64,000 nt of DNA from Halobacillus mangrovi (GTDB lineage Bacteria; Bacillota; Bacilli; Bacillales; Halobacillaceae). This document shows positions 17,446-25,144 of the stretch, in pieces. The DNA lies in NCBI RefSeq assembly GCF_002097535.1, contig NZ_CP020772.1, forward strand, positions 2,046,001 through 2,110,000, given 5' to 3'. The notes below the pieces were generated by a model. The model worked only from the letters and a program-made list of their open reading frames with translations. It was not told the origin of the DNA and searched no databases. Position 1 is the stretch's first letter. The number at the start of each line of letters is the position of its first letter. The position numbers and the translations under genes are program-made.

Positions 17446-18108
17446 ATGAATGTAAGAATCCAATTTACATACCTTACCAAAAAAGGATCAACGACAACAT
17501 TCCTATCAGAAGAAATGCCTGCAGAAAGAGCGTTAATCATTGCAGAAGATATTGATAAGACCGACCGTTCGAAGGATTTATATTTCCCTGACCCACATGG
17601 CTATTCCTGGACAGTGAAGGAATTGAAGAAATATATGAAAGGGATTCAGACTGAGCCTCACAATATCACTGTTTATTTTGATGGAGGGTATGATCATAAC
17701 TCAAGGGAGTCAGGACTAGGGTGTGCCATTTATTATGACCAGAATGGAAAATCCCATCGACTCAGAAGAAATGCTTTCGTAGAAGAATTGTTTTCAAATA
17801 ATGAAGCAGAGTATGCAGCCCTTCACCTTGCTATTAAAGAGTTGGAGATAATGCAGGTGCAACACATGCCTGTTACATTTGTTGGAGATTCACAGGTGGT
17901 CATTAATCAGTTAAGTGGTGAATGGCCTTGTTTAGAAGAAGAACTTACAAAGTGGGCGGACAGAATCGAAGGTAAATTGAATGAATTAGGAATTGAACCG
18001 GAATTTCAACTTGTTTCACGAAAAAGGAACAAAGAGGCAGATAAACTGGCTTCCCAGGCTTTAAAAAATATAGAAATAACAAGTCTCATTGAGATAGAGA
18101 ATCAATAG
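17446..18108 (+). CDS. RNase HI-family protein with N-terminal extension, YpeP-like
   Basis: 220 residues. The C-terminal two thirds (from about 72) is an RNase H fold: YFDGGYDHN near 76-84 supplies the first Asp, NNEAEYAALHLAI near 118 the Glu, FVGDSQVVINQL near 145 the second Asp, and RKRNKEADKLASQAL near 193 the last Asp, so all four catalytic acids are there. Residues 1-70 are an extension found in YpeP-type proteins. It would cleave RNA in RNA-DNA hybrids, although some paralogues are inactive. I chose ATG 17446 (AAGGTGG upstream) over the longer frame at 17380. Confidence 0.83.
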   Translation: MNVRIQFTYLTKKGSTTTFLSEEMPAERALIIAEDIDKTDRSKDLYFPDPHGYSWTVKELKKYMKGIQTEPHNITVYFDGGYDHNSRESGLGCAIYYDQNGKSHRLRRNAFVEELFSNNEAEYAALHLAIKELEIMQVQHMPVTFVGDSQVVINQLSGEWPCLEEELTKWADRIEGKLNELGIEPEFQLVSRKRNKEADKLASQALKNIEITSLIEIENQ

Positions 18109-18116
18109 TGGTATTC

Positions 18117-18152
18117 GGCTTATCGTACTTTATGCGGTAAGCCTTTTCCTTT
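18117..18152 (+). terminator. Terminator after the RNase H-like gene
   Basis: GGCTTA and TAAGCC form the outer stem with partly paired inner bases, followed by TTTTCCTTTTT. Confidence 0.7.
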
Positions 18153-18251
18153 TTAATTAGACGATATTGGTTTCAAAAGGAGGAGGAGAAGGGTACTCTC
18201 CTATGAGTGAACCTTACATAGAGAAAAAAGGTTATCGAGGAGGACAGAGTT

Positions 18252-19715
18252 ATGAAAAAAATACCGTTTTATATTTTGGTAATTCTACTAACGACTATAT
18301 CAGCTCCTTCGCTTGCTGGAGCTACATATGGACCGGAGGAGTGGCTTGAGTATCGATTAAATGATGAAAATAACCCAGTAAGTAATCAGGAGGGGGTCGA
18401 TCCTCTATCATCAACAACCTTCCAAACAGGTGATGAAATTAGATCAACACCTGTAGTGGTTCAGGACAGAATGTTTACAGGAAATCATAATACTGGGGAG
18501 CTATTTGCCTTCGACATACATACGGGTGAACAGCTTTGGAAAAATAAGGCTCCCAACTGGGTCCATTCAGAAATGATTTACCATGATGGAACCGTTTATG
18601 TAGGCTATGGGAACCGTTTTTTTCAGGATAGTGCACTGAGGGGCACAGAAGAAAGCGGAGTGATGGCCTTTAATGCAGAGAACGGAGAAGTAAAATGGAA
18701 GCATATCACAGATGGAGAAGTGATGCCGACACCCTTATTTCATGACGGTTATGTGTATGCCGCAACAGGAGATACGCATCTCTATAAGTTAGATGCAAAG
18801 ACGGGAAAGGAAGCGGCTAAAATAAAGTTGGGTTCCGTAGTCAGCATGTCCTCTCCCAACTATTCGAATGGCAATATATACGTTGGAGGCGGAGGTCCTA
18901 AACCATATACATTCTATTCTGTCAATATTGAAAATGAATCCATTGAATGGAAAACGGAGTTTGAAGATGTTTATGCAGGATTGGATGATGTGCCACCTGC
19001 TATTTCCGATCAAATTGCGGTGACGACGGCCTTAGAAAACCCTAAACCAATGAAGTATCGTGAAGTGTACAACCAGTTTGGAGTCGTTGATGTGTATAAG
19101 GAAATGTTCAAGTCTTTGGTTGGTGAGCGTGAAACTCACCCGGAACATATGATCTATGCCTTGGATACTGAAACTGGAGAAGTCTTATGGGAAGACAGCC
19201 TTGGCATTGGTGAGATGGTTAAGAATAACAAATCAGGTGCACCGATGATTTATGATGGAAAAGTATTTCTGGGAAGCCCTATCACTCAAAAATTTTATGC
19301 GTATAATCTAAAGACAGGAGAGCGGCTTTGGGATTTTAAAAATACTGTCATGAAAGCCCCGCCAGTAGCTTCAGATGGGACCGTTTATTTTTCAAATGCT
19401 AAAGGATTTGTGCATGCTATGGATGCTGAGAGTGGAGAAGAGATAGGCAGAAAAGAGCTTGGGGGGACGCTTGCCCCCTCCGGTCCAGTCATTATGAACG
19501 ATACATTGATTGTAGGTAGTCAAGACAGCAAAGTGTATGCACTGCCAACCGAAGAGATTAGAAACAGTCAAGACGAATATAAGGAAGAACTGCCAATCGA
19601 AAAGAGTCAATTAAGCTACTTTTCTTTTGTGTTTGGCCCACCAGTGATCCTTTTGCTGGCTATTGTTTTTATAATAATAGCTCTCCAAAGGAAATCTAAG
19701 GGCCTTAGAAATTAA
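18252..19715 (+). CDS. Exported PQQ-like beta-propeller protein with C-terminal membrane anchor
   Basis: 487 residues facing outside the cell. A signal peptide covers about 1-25 (IPFYILVILLTTISAPSLAGA). Repeated blades follow, each with the AxxxxGxxxW pattern of PQQ-type propellers: AFDIHTGEQLWKN, AFNAENGEVKWKH, KLDAKTGKEAAK, ALDTETGEVLWED, AYNLKTGERLWDF, AMDAESGEEIGRK. Near 460-480 is a membrane helix (FGPPVILLLAIVFIIIAL) with a basic tail. BamB has similar blades, but a Gram-positive cell has no outer membrane, so scaffolding or ligand binding is all that can be said. Dehydrogenase residues are not evident. RBS GAGGAGG precedes the start. Confidence 0.83.
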   Translation: MKKIPFYILVILLTTISAPSLAGATYGPEEWLEYRLNDENNPVSNQEGVDPLSSTTFQTGDEIRSTPVVVQDRMFTGNHNTGELFAFDIHTGEQLWKNKAPNWVHSEMIYHDGTVYVGYGNRFFQDSALRGTEESGVMAFNAENGEVKWKHITDGEVMPTPLFHDGYVYAATGDTHLYKLDAKTGKEAAKIKLGSVVSMSSPNYSNGNIYVGGGGPKPYTFYSVNIENESIEWKTEFEDVYAGLDDVPPAISDQIAVTTALENPKPMKYREVYNQFGVVDVYKEMFKSLVGERETHPEHMIYALDTETGEVLWEDSLGIGEMVKNNKSGAPMIYDGKVFLGSPITQKFYAYNLKTGERLWDFKNTVMKAPPVASDGTVYFSNAKGFVHAMDAESGEEIGRKELGGTLAPSGPVIMNDTLIVGSQDSKVYALPTEEIRNSQDEYKEELPIEKSQLSYFSFVFGPPVILLLAIVFIIIALQRKSKGLRN

Positions 19716-19831
19716 CTGGACGATCTTTTCCCCAGTTCCTTTAAAAGGAAATGGTTTTTTATGTCAATATTTGTTTATTAACCCATGTAAATGGAAATAG
19801 AACCTTGATGACAAAATTGGTGAGGTGGACG

Positions 19832-21091
19832 ATGTCAAAAAGAAAATTGAAGAATCGCTGGCTAATTGCTTTGTCCGCAGTGGGAATACATATATCGATT
19901 GGATCGGTGTATGCATGGAGCAACTTTACCGTTCCGCTGGGGGATCAATTTGGCTGGACGGCAAGCCAAGTTCAGTTTACATTCAGTCTGGCTATTTTGT
20001 TTCTTGGTTTATCTGCGGCATTCCTGGGGTGGTTTGTTGAGAAGCACGGTCCTCGAGTGGCAGGAATTACAGCAGCCATTTTCTTTGGAATTGGAGTAGC
20101 AGGATCAGGGTTCGCGGTGAATGTAGGTTCACTCTGGCTGCTTTACGTCTTCTATGGAGTCTTAGGAGGGATTGGACTGGGAATAGGTTATATTGCACCA
20201 GTTTCAACCCTAGTTAAATGGTTTCCTGATAAACGTGGTCTAGCAACTGGAATGGCAATTATGGGATTTGGATTTGCGGCTGCAATCGCTAGTCCCGTGA
20301 TGGATGCACTAATAAATTCAGTTGGAATAGCAGCAACCTTTTATATTTTAGGTATCAGTTATTTCTTCGTCATGATCGCTTCTTCCCTCTATATGTCAAG
20401 ACCTCCTGAAGGATGGAAGCCAGAAGGGTATGACGAAAAAGCAAAAAAGGACTCTTCTCAGAAAGACTTAGCCAATATGAAAGCTAAGGATTCACTAAAA
20501 ACAAAGCGGTTTTATTACCTATGGATTATGTTATTTATAAATGTAACCTGTGGGATCGCTGTCATCTCTGCTGCCAAACCTCTTGCTGAAGAAAGTATTG
20601 GAATGAGTACGGCCGCGGCTGCGAGTCTAGTAGGAATAATGGGCATTTTTAATGGACTCGGCAGAATAGGGTGGGCAAGCGCTTCCGATTACATTGGTCG
20701 CGGGAACACTTATTTAGCGTTTTTCGTATTGCAGATCTTTTTATTCCTAGTTCTTTCTTGGGCAGCTAGTATGACGATTTTTGTTGTATGTCTCGCAGTG
20801 ATTTATACCTGTTATGGTGGCGGATTCGCCTCGATGCCAGCTTATATAGGGGATTTATTCGGTACAAAAGAACTTGGAGCAATTCATGGATACATTTTGA
20901 CTGCATGGGCTGCTGCTGGATTAGTAGGTCCTATTTTTGCAGCGTGGATGAAAGACACCACAGGAAGTTATGAAAGCAGTCTTATCTATTTTGCCGGCTT
21001 GTTTATTGTCGCTCTAATTATCTCTATTTTGACGAAATTAGACGTAAAACAGAAGCGGAGAGAATTGAATCAAGAAGAAAAATCCGCTTAA
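19832..21091 (+). CDS. OFA-family major facilitator transporter
   Basis: 419-residue permease with twelve membrane helices. The oxalate/formate antiporter-like subgroup is recognised by the first helix GIHISIGSVYAWSNFTVPL, PDKRGLATGMAIMGFGFAAAIASP in the fifth region, and the second-half DYIGRGNTYLAFF and YGGGFASMPAYIGDLFGTKELGAIHG. Members move monocarboxylates such as oxalate, formate, lactate or pyruvate; the substrate is not set by sequence. I chose ATG 19832 with TGAGGTGG upstream; the longer frame from 19751 adds a non-conserved lead. It stands alone with a terminator behind it. Confidence 0.87.
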   Translation: MSKRKLKNRWLIALSAVGIHISIGSVYAWSNFTVPLGDQFGWTASQVQFTFSLAILFLGLSAAFLGWFVEKHGPRVAGITAAIFFGIGVAGSGFAVNVGSLWLLYVFYGVLGGIGLGIGYIAPVSTLVKWFPDKRGLATGMAIMGFGFAAAIASPVMDALINSVGIAATFYILGISYFFVMIASSLYMSRPPEGWKPEGYDEKAKKDSSQKDLANMKAKDSLKTKRFYYLWIMLFINVTCGIAVISAAKPLAEESIGMSTAAAASLVGIMGIFNGLGRIGWASASDYIGRGNTYLAFFVLQIFLFLVLSWAASMTIFVVCLAVIYTCYGGGFASMPAYIGDLFGTKELGAIHGYILTAWAAAGLVGPIFAAWMKDTTGSYESSLIYFAGLFIVALIISILTKLDVKQKRRELNQEEKSA

Positions 21092-21165
21092 CAACTTTGG
21101 AAGAGCTGGAATTTATATACATCGAATATTGTGAATGGTACAATGAACTCTATAAGCTAACACTC

Positions 21166-21200
21166 AAAACCCTGAAACTATAAAAGTTTCGGGGTTTTTT
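21166..21200 (+). terminator. Terminator after the OFA transporter
   Basis: AAAACCCTGAAACT pairs with AGTTTCGGGGTTTT (one G-T pair), followed by a T run. Confidence 0.85.
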
Positions 21201-21543
21201 AAATAACAATAGAATTTTGCTCATATGAATTGACTATGAATAGGTTTAATGGTTAAACGTAGCAGTTGGTACCAAGGTTGAAGGCACTCCCGTTTTGGTA
21301 CAAGAAATCAAACAAGAGTTCTGCGTGAAGTTCTGCCCTCTGCTGACCCTATTTAAATCGTAACGTGGAGGTCACGATTTAAATCTTAAAAAACATACAC
21401 CAATATGGAACTACCATTTAAAGAGGGATCTAAATGCTAACATAAGTCTTAAACGAGTTCATAAGATAACCTTTAGCTTTCTTACGACCTATTTGGAATA
21501 GTTTTTTTAATGTTAAGTTTTATGGGAATTTAGGAGGTTAATA
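21201..21543. other. Gene-poor stretch with an 11-bp inverted repeat
   Basis: No complete gene is visible. ATTTAAATCGT (21351-21361) and its exact reverse complement (21374-21384) flank 12 bases, and GGTACCAA/TTGGTAC lie upstream. A 36-codon frame without a normal start (VAVGTKVEGTPVLVQEIKQ...) ends inside the inverted repeat and may be a gene relic. TAGGAGG for the next gene is at the right end. Confidence 0.45.
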
Positions 21544-22014
21544 ATGTTTTTGTCCATTCAGGAGATGAAAAAAGAGTACATAAATGAAATATTAATGTGG
21601 AGATACGAATCTCCTTACGATTTTTATAACAGTGAAGATTCAGAAGAAGACATTCAGGAATTCCTAGAAGGAGACTTTTATGCTCTCCTCAACGAGCAGA
21701 ATCAGATTTTTGGTTTTTATTGTACAGGAGTTTCTGCGCAAGTACCTTCAGGAAATAAGGAAGATATTTACCTCGAAGATTATATAGATATGGGGATAGG
21801 AATGAACCCTTGTTTTGTCGGAAAGGGGAAAGGCATGGAATTCTGTGAGCGGGTTCTCAAGGATATTTACAAGCGCTTTCCTAATGTACCAATTCGATTA
21901 ACGGTAGCGACTTTTAATCAGAGAGCCATTCGATTATACAAGAAGCTTGGATTCGTCGAGAGGGATAATTTTTTGGCAAACAGTGCGGAATTTATAACCA
22001 TGGTGAAAGAGTAA
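21544..22014 (+). CDS. GNAT family N-acetyltransferase
   Basis: 156-residue single-domain acetyltransferase. The acetyl-CoA-binding loop is read in MNPCFVGKGKGMEFCERVL near 88-106 (an QxxGxG/A-like VGKGKG), and the C-terminal RLTVATFNQRAIRLYKKLGFVE is the typical GNAT end. The N-terminal WRYESPYDFYN resembles Bacillus acetyltransferases of unknown substrate. RBS TAGGAGG lies six bases before the ATG. The HD-domain gene follows after 26 bases and may be co-transcribed. Confidence 0.85.
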   Translation: MFLSIQEMKKEYINEILMWRYESPYDFYNSEDSEEDIQEFLEGDFYALLNEQNQIFGFYCTGVSAQVPSGNKEDIYLEDYIDMGIGMNPCFVGKGKGMEFCERVLKDIYKRFPNVPIRLTVATFNQRAIRLYKKLGFVERDNFLANSAEFITMVKE

Positions 22015-22040
22015 AATAAGTAGGAAGGAGGCAATGATGG

Positions 22041-22706
22041 ATGGAATATTTAAAGGATCGTTATTATGCAAGAGAGTTACTTGAATGGGCAAATGAGCAA
22101 AACCCTGGGGCATGGAAATTCCACTCCATCCATGTTGCTGAAGCAGCAGAAATTCTCGCTCGAGCATTAAACAAAACAGGTGTGCCTATAGAACCAGAAC
22201 TCGGGTATATAAGTGGATTATTACATGATATAGGCAGATATAAAGGGAAAACTGATTCAATTATTCATTCTTATGATGGGTATCGCTTACTGTTGGAGAT
22301 GGGGTGGGAAGGAAATGCCCAGGTGGCTGTGACTCACTCTTTTCCACGAAGAAATGAAGAAATAGAAACGATTAACGGTTGGGGACTTGTCCCAGGGTAT
22401 ATGAAAAGAGAATTTAGTAGACTTCTAAATATGTTTAATTGGAATGACTACGATGACATCATTACTTTGTGCGATGCACTCGCGGAGGCAGATGGTTTTT
22501 CCATAATTGAAAGGAGAATTGTTTCCGCTTCTATAAGAAATGGGGCAAATGAAAACTTACCAAAGCACTGGAAAGGATATTTTCTTATAAAAGAAAAGTT
22601 GGAAGCCAAACTTGGTAAATCAATCTATCATCTGCTTTCTGGCATTGAAAATTCTATTTATAAACCACTCTCACTAAGTAATACACCAGGGAAAACTATG
22701 AAATGA
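22041..22706 (+). CDS. HD-domain phosphohydrolase-like protein
   Basis: 221-residue cytosolic protein with an HD fold. The metal motif is complete: H in WKFHSIHVAEAAEILA near 30, HD in GLLHDIGRYKG near 62, a His in IIHSYDGYRLL, and a distal Asp in TLCDALAEADG near 143. HD proteins hydrolyse phosphate esters, often nucleotides; this one has no partner domain, so its substrate is open. AGGAGGCAATGATGG precedes the ATG. It sits between a GNAT gene and a DUF3267 gene, all close on the same strand. Confidence 0.83.
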   Translation: MEYLKDRYYARELLEWANEQNPGAWKFHSIHVAEAAEILARALNKTGVPIEPELGYISGLLHDIGRYKGKTDSIIHSYDGYRLLLEMGWEGNAQVAVTHSFPRRNEEIETINGWGLVPGYMKREFSRLLNMFNWNDYDDIITLCDALAEADGFSIIERRIVSASIRNGANENLPKHWKGYFLIKEKLEAKLGKSIYHLLSGIENSIYKPLSLSNTPGKTMK

Positions 22707-22725
22707 CCCTTGAGGAGGTAAGTTG

Positions 22726-23349
22726 ATGAAAATTGCACATGGTTTACCTGATAATAGTAAAACTGAACAAGAAAAGCTCATTCAACAGGGTTGGAATCCA
22801 CTTAAAGAGCCAGACTCTTTTCTAACAGCTGTAGTGTTGTCGATTCCTTTGATGTTTTTAAATGCATGGGCCGGTGTTTTTATTATAAAGTCTGTTTCTA
22901 CTCTAACTTTTGCAGAATTTGGTCTGACAAAAGACGGTTTCGTCGCTTCTATAGGAATCATTCAAGTTATACTTTTCTTCCTCACCATTGTTGTCCACGA
23001 ACTTTTACATCTTGTCTGTATTCCTCATTTTTTAAAATCTAAGAAAACATACATAGGCTTCACATTTTTTGGAGGATATGTAAGCTCAGAAGAACAATTA
23101 TCGAAAGCAAGATTCGCACTCATATCTTTATGTCCGTTTCTTGCCTTGTCTGTTTTACTTCCGCTGGGTCTCGGGATGATGGGATGGCTGACCCCCACTT
23201 TAAAGTTCCTCATCATCTTCAATGCTATCTCCTCTTGTGTGGATATTTTAGGTTTACTTCTTGTTCTTACACAGATTCCAAAAAACTCTGTAATAAAGAA
23301 CAATGGAACAAAAACTTTTTGGAAAGCTGGAAAGGGAATGCAAGTGTAA
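22726..23349 (+). CDS. DUF3267 membrane protein with zinc-protease-like HExxH
   Basis: 207 residues with about four membrane helices (near 35-60, 75-95, 125-145, 155-180). The second hydrophobic region ends in VVHELLHLVCIPHF near 88-101, an HExxH motif inside a membrane helix, as in intramembrane zinc proteases. The remaining family-typical segment is GFTFFGGYVSSEE. DUF3267 proteins have no proven function; a metalloprotease is a reasonable but untested guess. GAGGAGG (22712-22718) is seven bases before the ATG, so I prefer that to the TTG at 22723. Confidence 0.82.
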   Translation: MKIAHGLPDNSKTEQEKLIQQGWNPLKEPDSFLTAVVLSIPLMFLNAWAGVFIIKSVSTLTFAEFGLTKDGFVASIGIIQVILFFLTIVVHELLHLVCIPHFLKSKKTYIGFTFFGGYVSSEEQLSKARFALISLCPFLALSVLLPLGLGMMGWLTPTLKFLIIFNAISSCVDILGLLLVLTQIPKNSVIKNNGTKTFWKAGKGMQV

Positions 23350-23524
23350 ATCTTCGATCGTTACAAAGATTGTCGAAAATCAATTCCTAATTTTAAATAA
23401 AAGAGGAAATTAACCTGTTCGTATAGAATTCTACTTTTAAAAGAGGACATAGTTTTTGTTTGTAAGTCATAATGTATGAGTGAAGTAGCTATGAACAATT
23501 TGAGCGATAGGTGGGAGAGGTATC

Positions 23525-23752
23525 ATTAAGATCAAAAAAATTTTTAAGCGTACATTCTCAGAGTGGGAACTGGTTTATGCGACGAAGGATTTGACCGAAT
23601 ATTATAAGGTTGTTGGCGCATTAAAAAATAATGGGTTCAAGCCGAAGACGAAGACATTGAGTCATTCCGGTATCGGAAGCGGTCTTGCTTGTACGTATCA
23701 GATTTTTGTTCATAATGATTTTATCCATGAAGCTACAGAGGTTCTACAGTAG
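23525..23752 (+). CDS. Small DUF2007-like protein with a probable ATT start
   Basis: A 75-codon frame that reads IKIKKIFKRTFSEWELVYATKD at its beginning, then LTEYYKVVGALKNNGFK, and ends with YQIFVHNDFIHEATEVLQ. The pattern (beta strand, helix selecting an interaction, ending in strand and helix) resembles the DUF2007-like signalling fold. There is no ATG, GTG or TTG between the upstream in-frame TGA (23501) and the conserved-looking N-terminus. GGGAGAGG (23513-23520) stands right before ATC ATT, so ATT at 23525 is the best start. ATT starts are rare but known for infC. A mutated ATG is the alternative. Function unknown. Confidence 0.6.
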   Translation: MKIKKIFKRTFSEWELVYATKDLTEYYKVVGALKNNGFKPKTKTLSHSGIGSGLACTYQIFVHNDFIHEATEVLQ

Positions 23753-23807
23753 GAGTGGTTTTTTCCACCTCTCTAAAAGATTCACTCAACTAAAACCTTT
23801 AGTATAT

Positions 23808-23842
23808 GAAGGGCGTCCTCTTTTTAAGGGACGCCTTCTTTC
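23808..23842 (+). terminator. Terminator after the ATT-start gene
   Basis: GAAGGGCGTCC pairs with GGACGCCTTC with one bulged G over a T-rich loop, followed by TTTC. Confidence 0.7.
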
Positions 23843-23876
23843 ACTTGAACGTATATTGTAAAAGGGGAAAACAACA

Positions 23877-24500
23877 ATGGAATTTAATATGCTGCTTTCA
23901 TTCTTGGCAGTCGCAATTGCTCTTACATTGATGCCTGGTCCAGACCTCCTTTTCGTCATGACCCAAAGTGTCATCCAGGATAAATGGGCAGGTATTTTTA
24001 CAGCTATAGGCCTTTGCACAGGCCTTCTCGTACATATTACTGCTGCGACAATTGGAATATCGGCTCTCATTTACCAGTCTTCGGTCATATTCTCAATTGT
24101 CAAATTTGCAGGTGTTGCTTATTTGTTTTATCTTGCTTGGCAGGCATTTAGGCACTCTGGGAGTATGATAAAATCAGAGTCACGTCCCAAACGATCTCGT
24201 TTTTCATTATTCAAAAAAGGAATCATCATGAATGTTCTCAACCCTAAAGTTTCTTTATTCTTTTTAGCTTTACTTCCTCAATTTGTAAAACAGAATGCAG
24301 GGAATGTAACTATACAAATGCTTGCGTTAGGAATATTATTCATGGTTCAAGCGTTTATTATTTTTTCTATAGTTAGTGTATTTTCGGAGAAATTACAACA
24401 GTGGTTGCTTCAAAATGAATGGTTTATGAAACGAATAAATATTGTAGAAGCTTTCTTGTTAACTGCTATAGGTATTAACGTGGCCATTAGCGGAAAGTAA
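23877..24500 (+). CDS. LysE-family amino acid exporter (RhtB type)
   Basis: 207-residue inner-membrane exporter with six predicted helices. The LysE/RhtB start is clear: ALTLMPGPDLLFVMTQSVIQDKWAG, including the conserved PGP motif near 20. The middle segment RFSLFKKGIIMNVLNPKVSLFFLALLPQFV carries the NPK motif in the same family position. These proteins export neutral or basic amino acids or homoserine lactone-like compounds. The substrate is not determined. A GNAT gene follows after 30 bases. Confidence 0.86.
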   Translation: MEFNMLLSFLAVAIALTLMPGPDLLFVMTQSVIQDKWAGIFTAIGLCTGLLVHITAATIGISALIYQSSVIFSIVKFAGVAYLFYLAWQAFRHSGSMIKSESRPKRSRFSLFKKGIIMNVLNPKVSLFFLALLPQFVKQNAGNVTIQMLALGILFMVQAFIIFSIVSVFSEKLQQWLLQNEWFMKRINIVEAFLLTAIGINVAISGK

Positions 24501-24530
24501 AGTTCATTGATAGCAGAGGAGAATGTGATC

Positions 24531-25127
24531 ATGAATCCAATTCTTATGGATATACAAACGAATATTGAAACAGATCGTCTATTGCTTCGAATTCCATTAC
24601 CAGGTGATGGCAACGTAGTGAATGATGCCATTAAAAATTCAGTAACTGAGCTTCGCCCATGGCTTGGATTTGTACAGGAGGTACCTAGTCCAGAAGAAAC
24701 GGAAGCGAATACCAGGGAAGCGCATGCTAAATTTTTATTACGGGAAAATTTACGATATTTGGTGTTCTTGAAAGACACAAAAGAATTCGTAGGTTCTACT
24801 GGATTCCACAATATTGATTGGAAGGTACGGAAGCTCGAGATAGGATATTGGATCAATTCAATTTACAGCGGAAAGGGATACATGACTGAGTCAGTGGACG
24901 CGTTAACAGAGTTTGCATTGGTAAACTTGCAATTCGCACGTGTTGAAATACGTTGTGAGTCAGATAATTACAGAAGTCGAGCCATCCCTGAAAAGCTTGA
25001 TTATGATTTGGAGGGAATCTTACGAAATGAAGATCTTTCGGTAGATGGCAAACGTTTAACAGATACATGTGTTTACGCAAAAGTGACACCTCAAAGCATC
25101 GAAGAGTTAGTAAGAAGGGATAATTGA
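24531..25127 (+). CDS. GNAT acetyltransferase, RimJ/RimL-like
   Basis: 198-residue acetyltransferase close to the ribosomal-protein serine acetyltransferase group (YdaF type). The start has TNIETDRLLLRIPLPGDGN, the centre WKVRKLEIGYWINSIYSGKGYMTES with the acetyl-CoA loop YSGKGYM near 105, and the end NYRSRAIPEKLDYDLEGILRNEDL. Family members usually read NxxSRxVxEKLGF at that end, so RAIPEKLDY is a mild departure. I chose ATG 24531 with AGAGGAG nine bases upstream. The next gene overlaps its stop by a TTGA or starts 18 bases later. Confidence 0.86.
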   Translation: MNPILMDIQTNIETDRLLLRIPLPGDGNVVNDAIKNSVTELRPWLGFVQEVPSPEETEANTREAHAKFLLRENLRYLVFLKDTKEFVGSTGFHNIDWKVRKLEIGYWINSIYSGKGYMTESVDALTEFALVNLQFARVEIRCESDNYRSRAIPEKLDYDLEGILRNEDLSVDGKRLTDTCVYAKVTPQSIEELVRRDN

Positions 25128-25144
25128 GGTTAAAAAAGGAGGAG

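Noticed and set aside
18203-18349. ATG frame with AAGGAGGAGG upstream, overlapping the propeller gene
   Set aside because: It runs out of frame across the signal peptide of the real gene; the second GAGGAGG at 18238 belongs to that gene.
21260-21300. T-box-like GGTACC near a hairpin
   Set aside because: The conserved T-box antiterminator sequence and a specifier stem are absent, and the next gene (GNAT) is not a T-box target.
23371-23377. Single TGTCGAA before the ATT-start gene
   Set aside because: One 7-base match 150 bases upstream is expected by chance.
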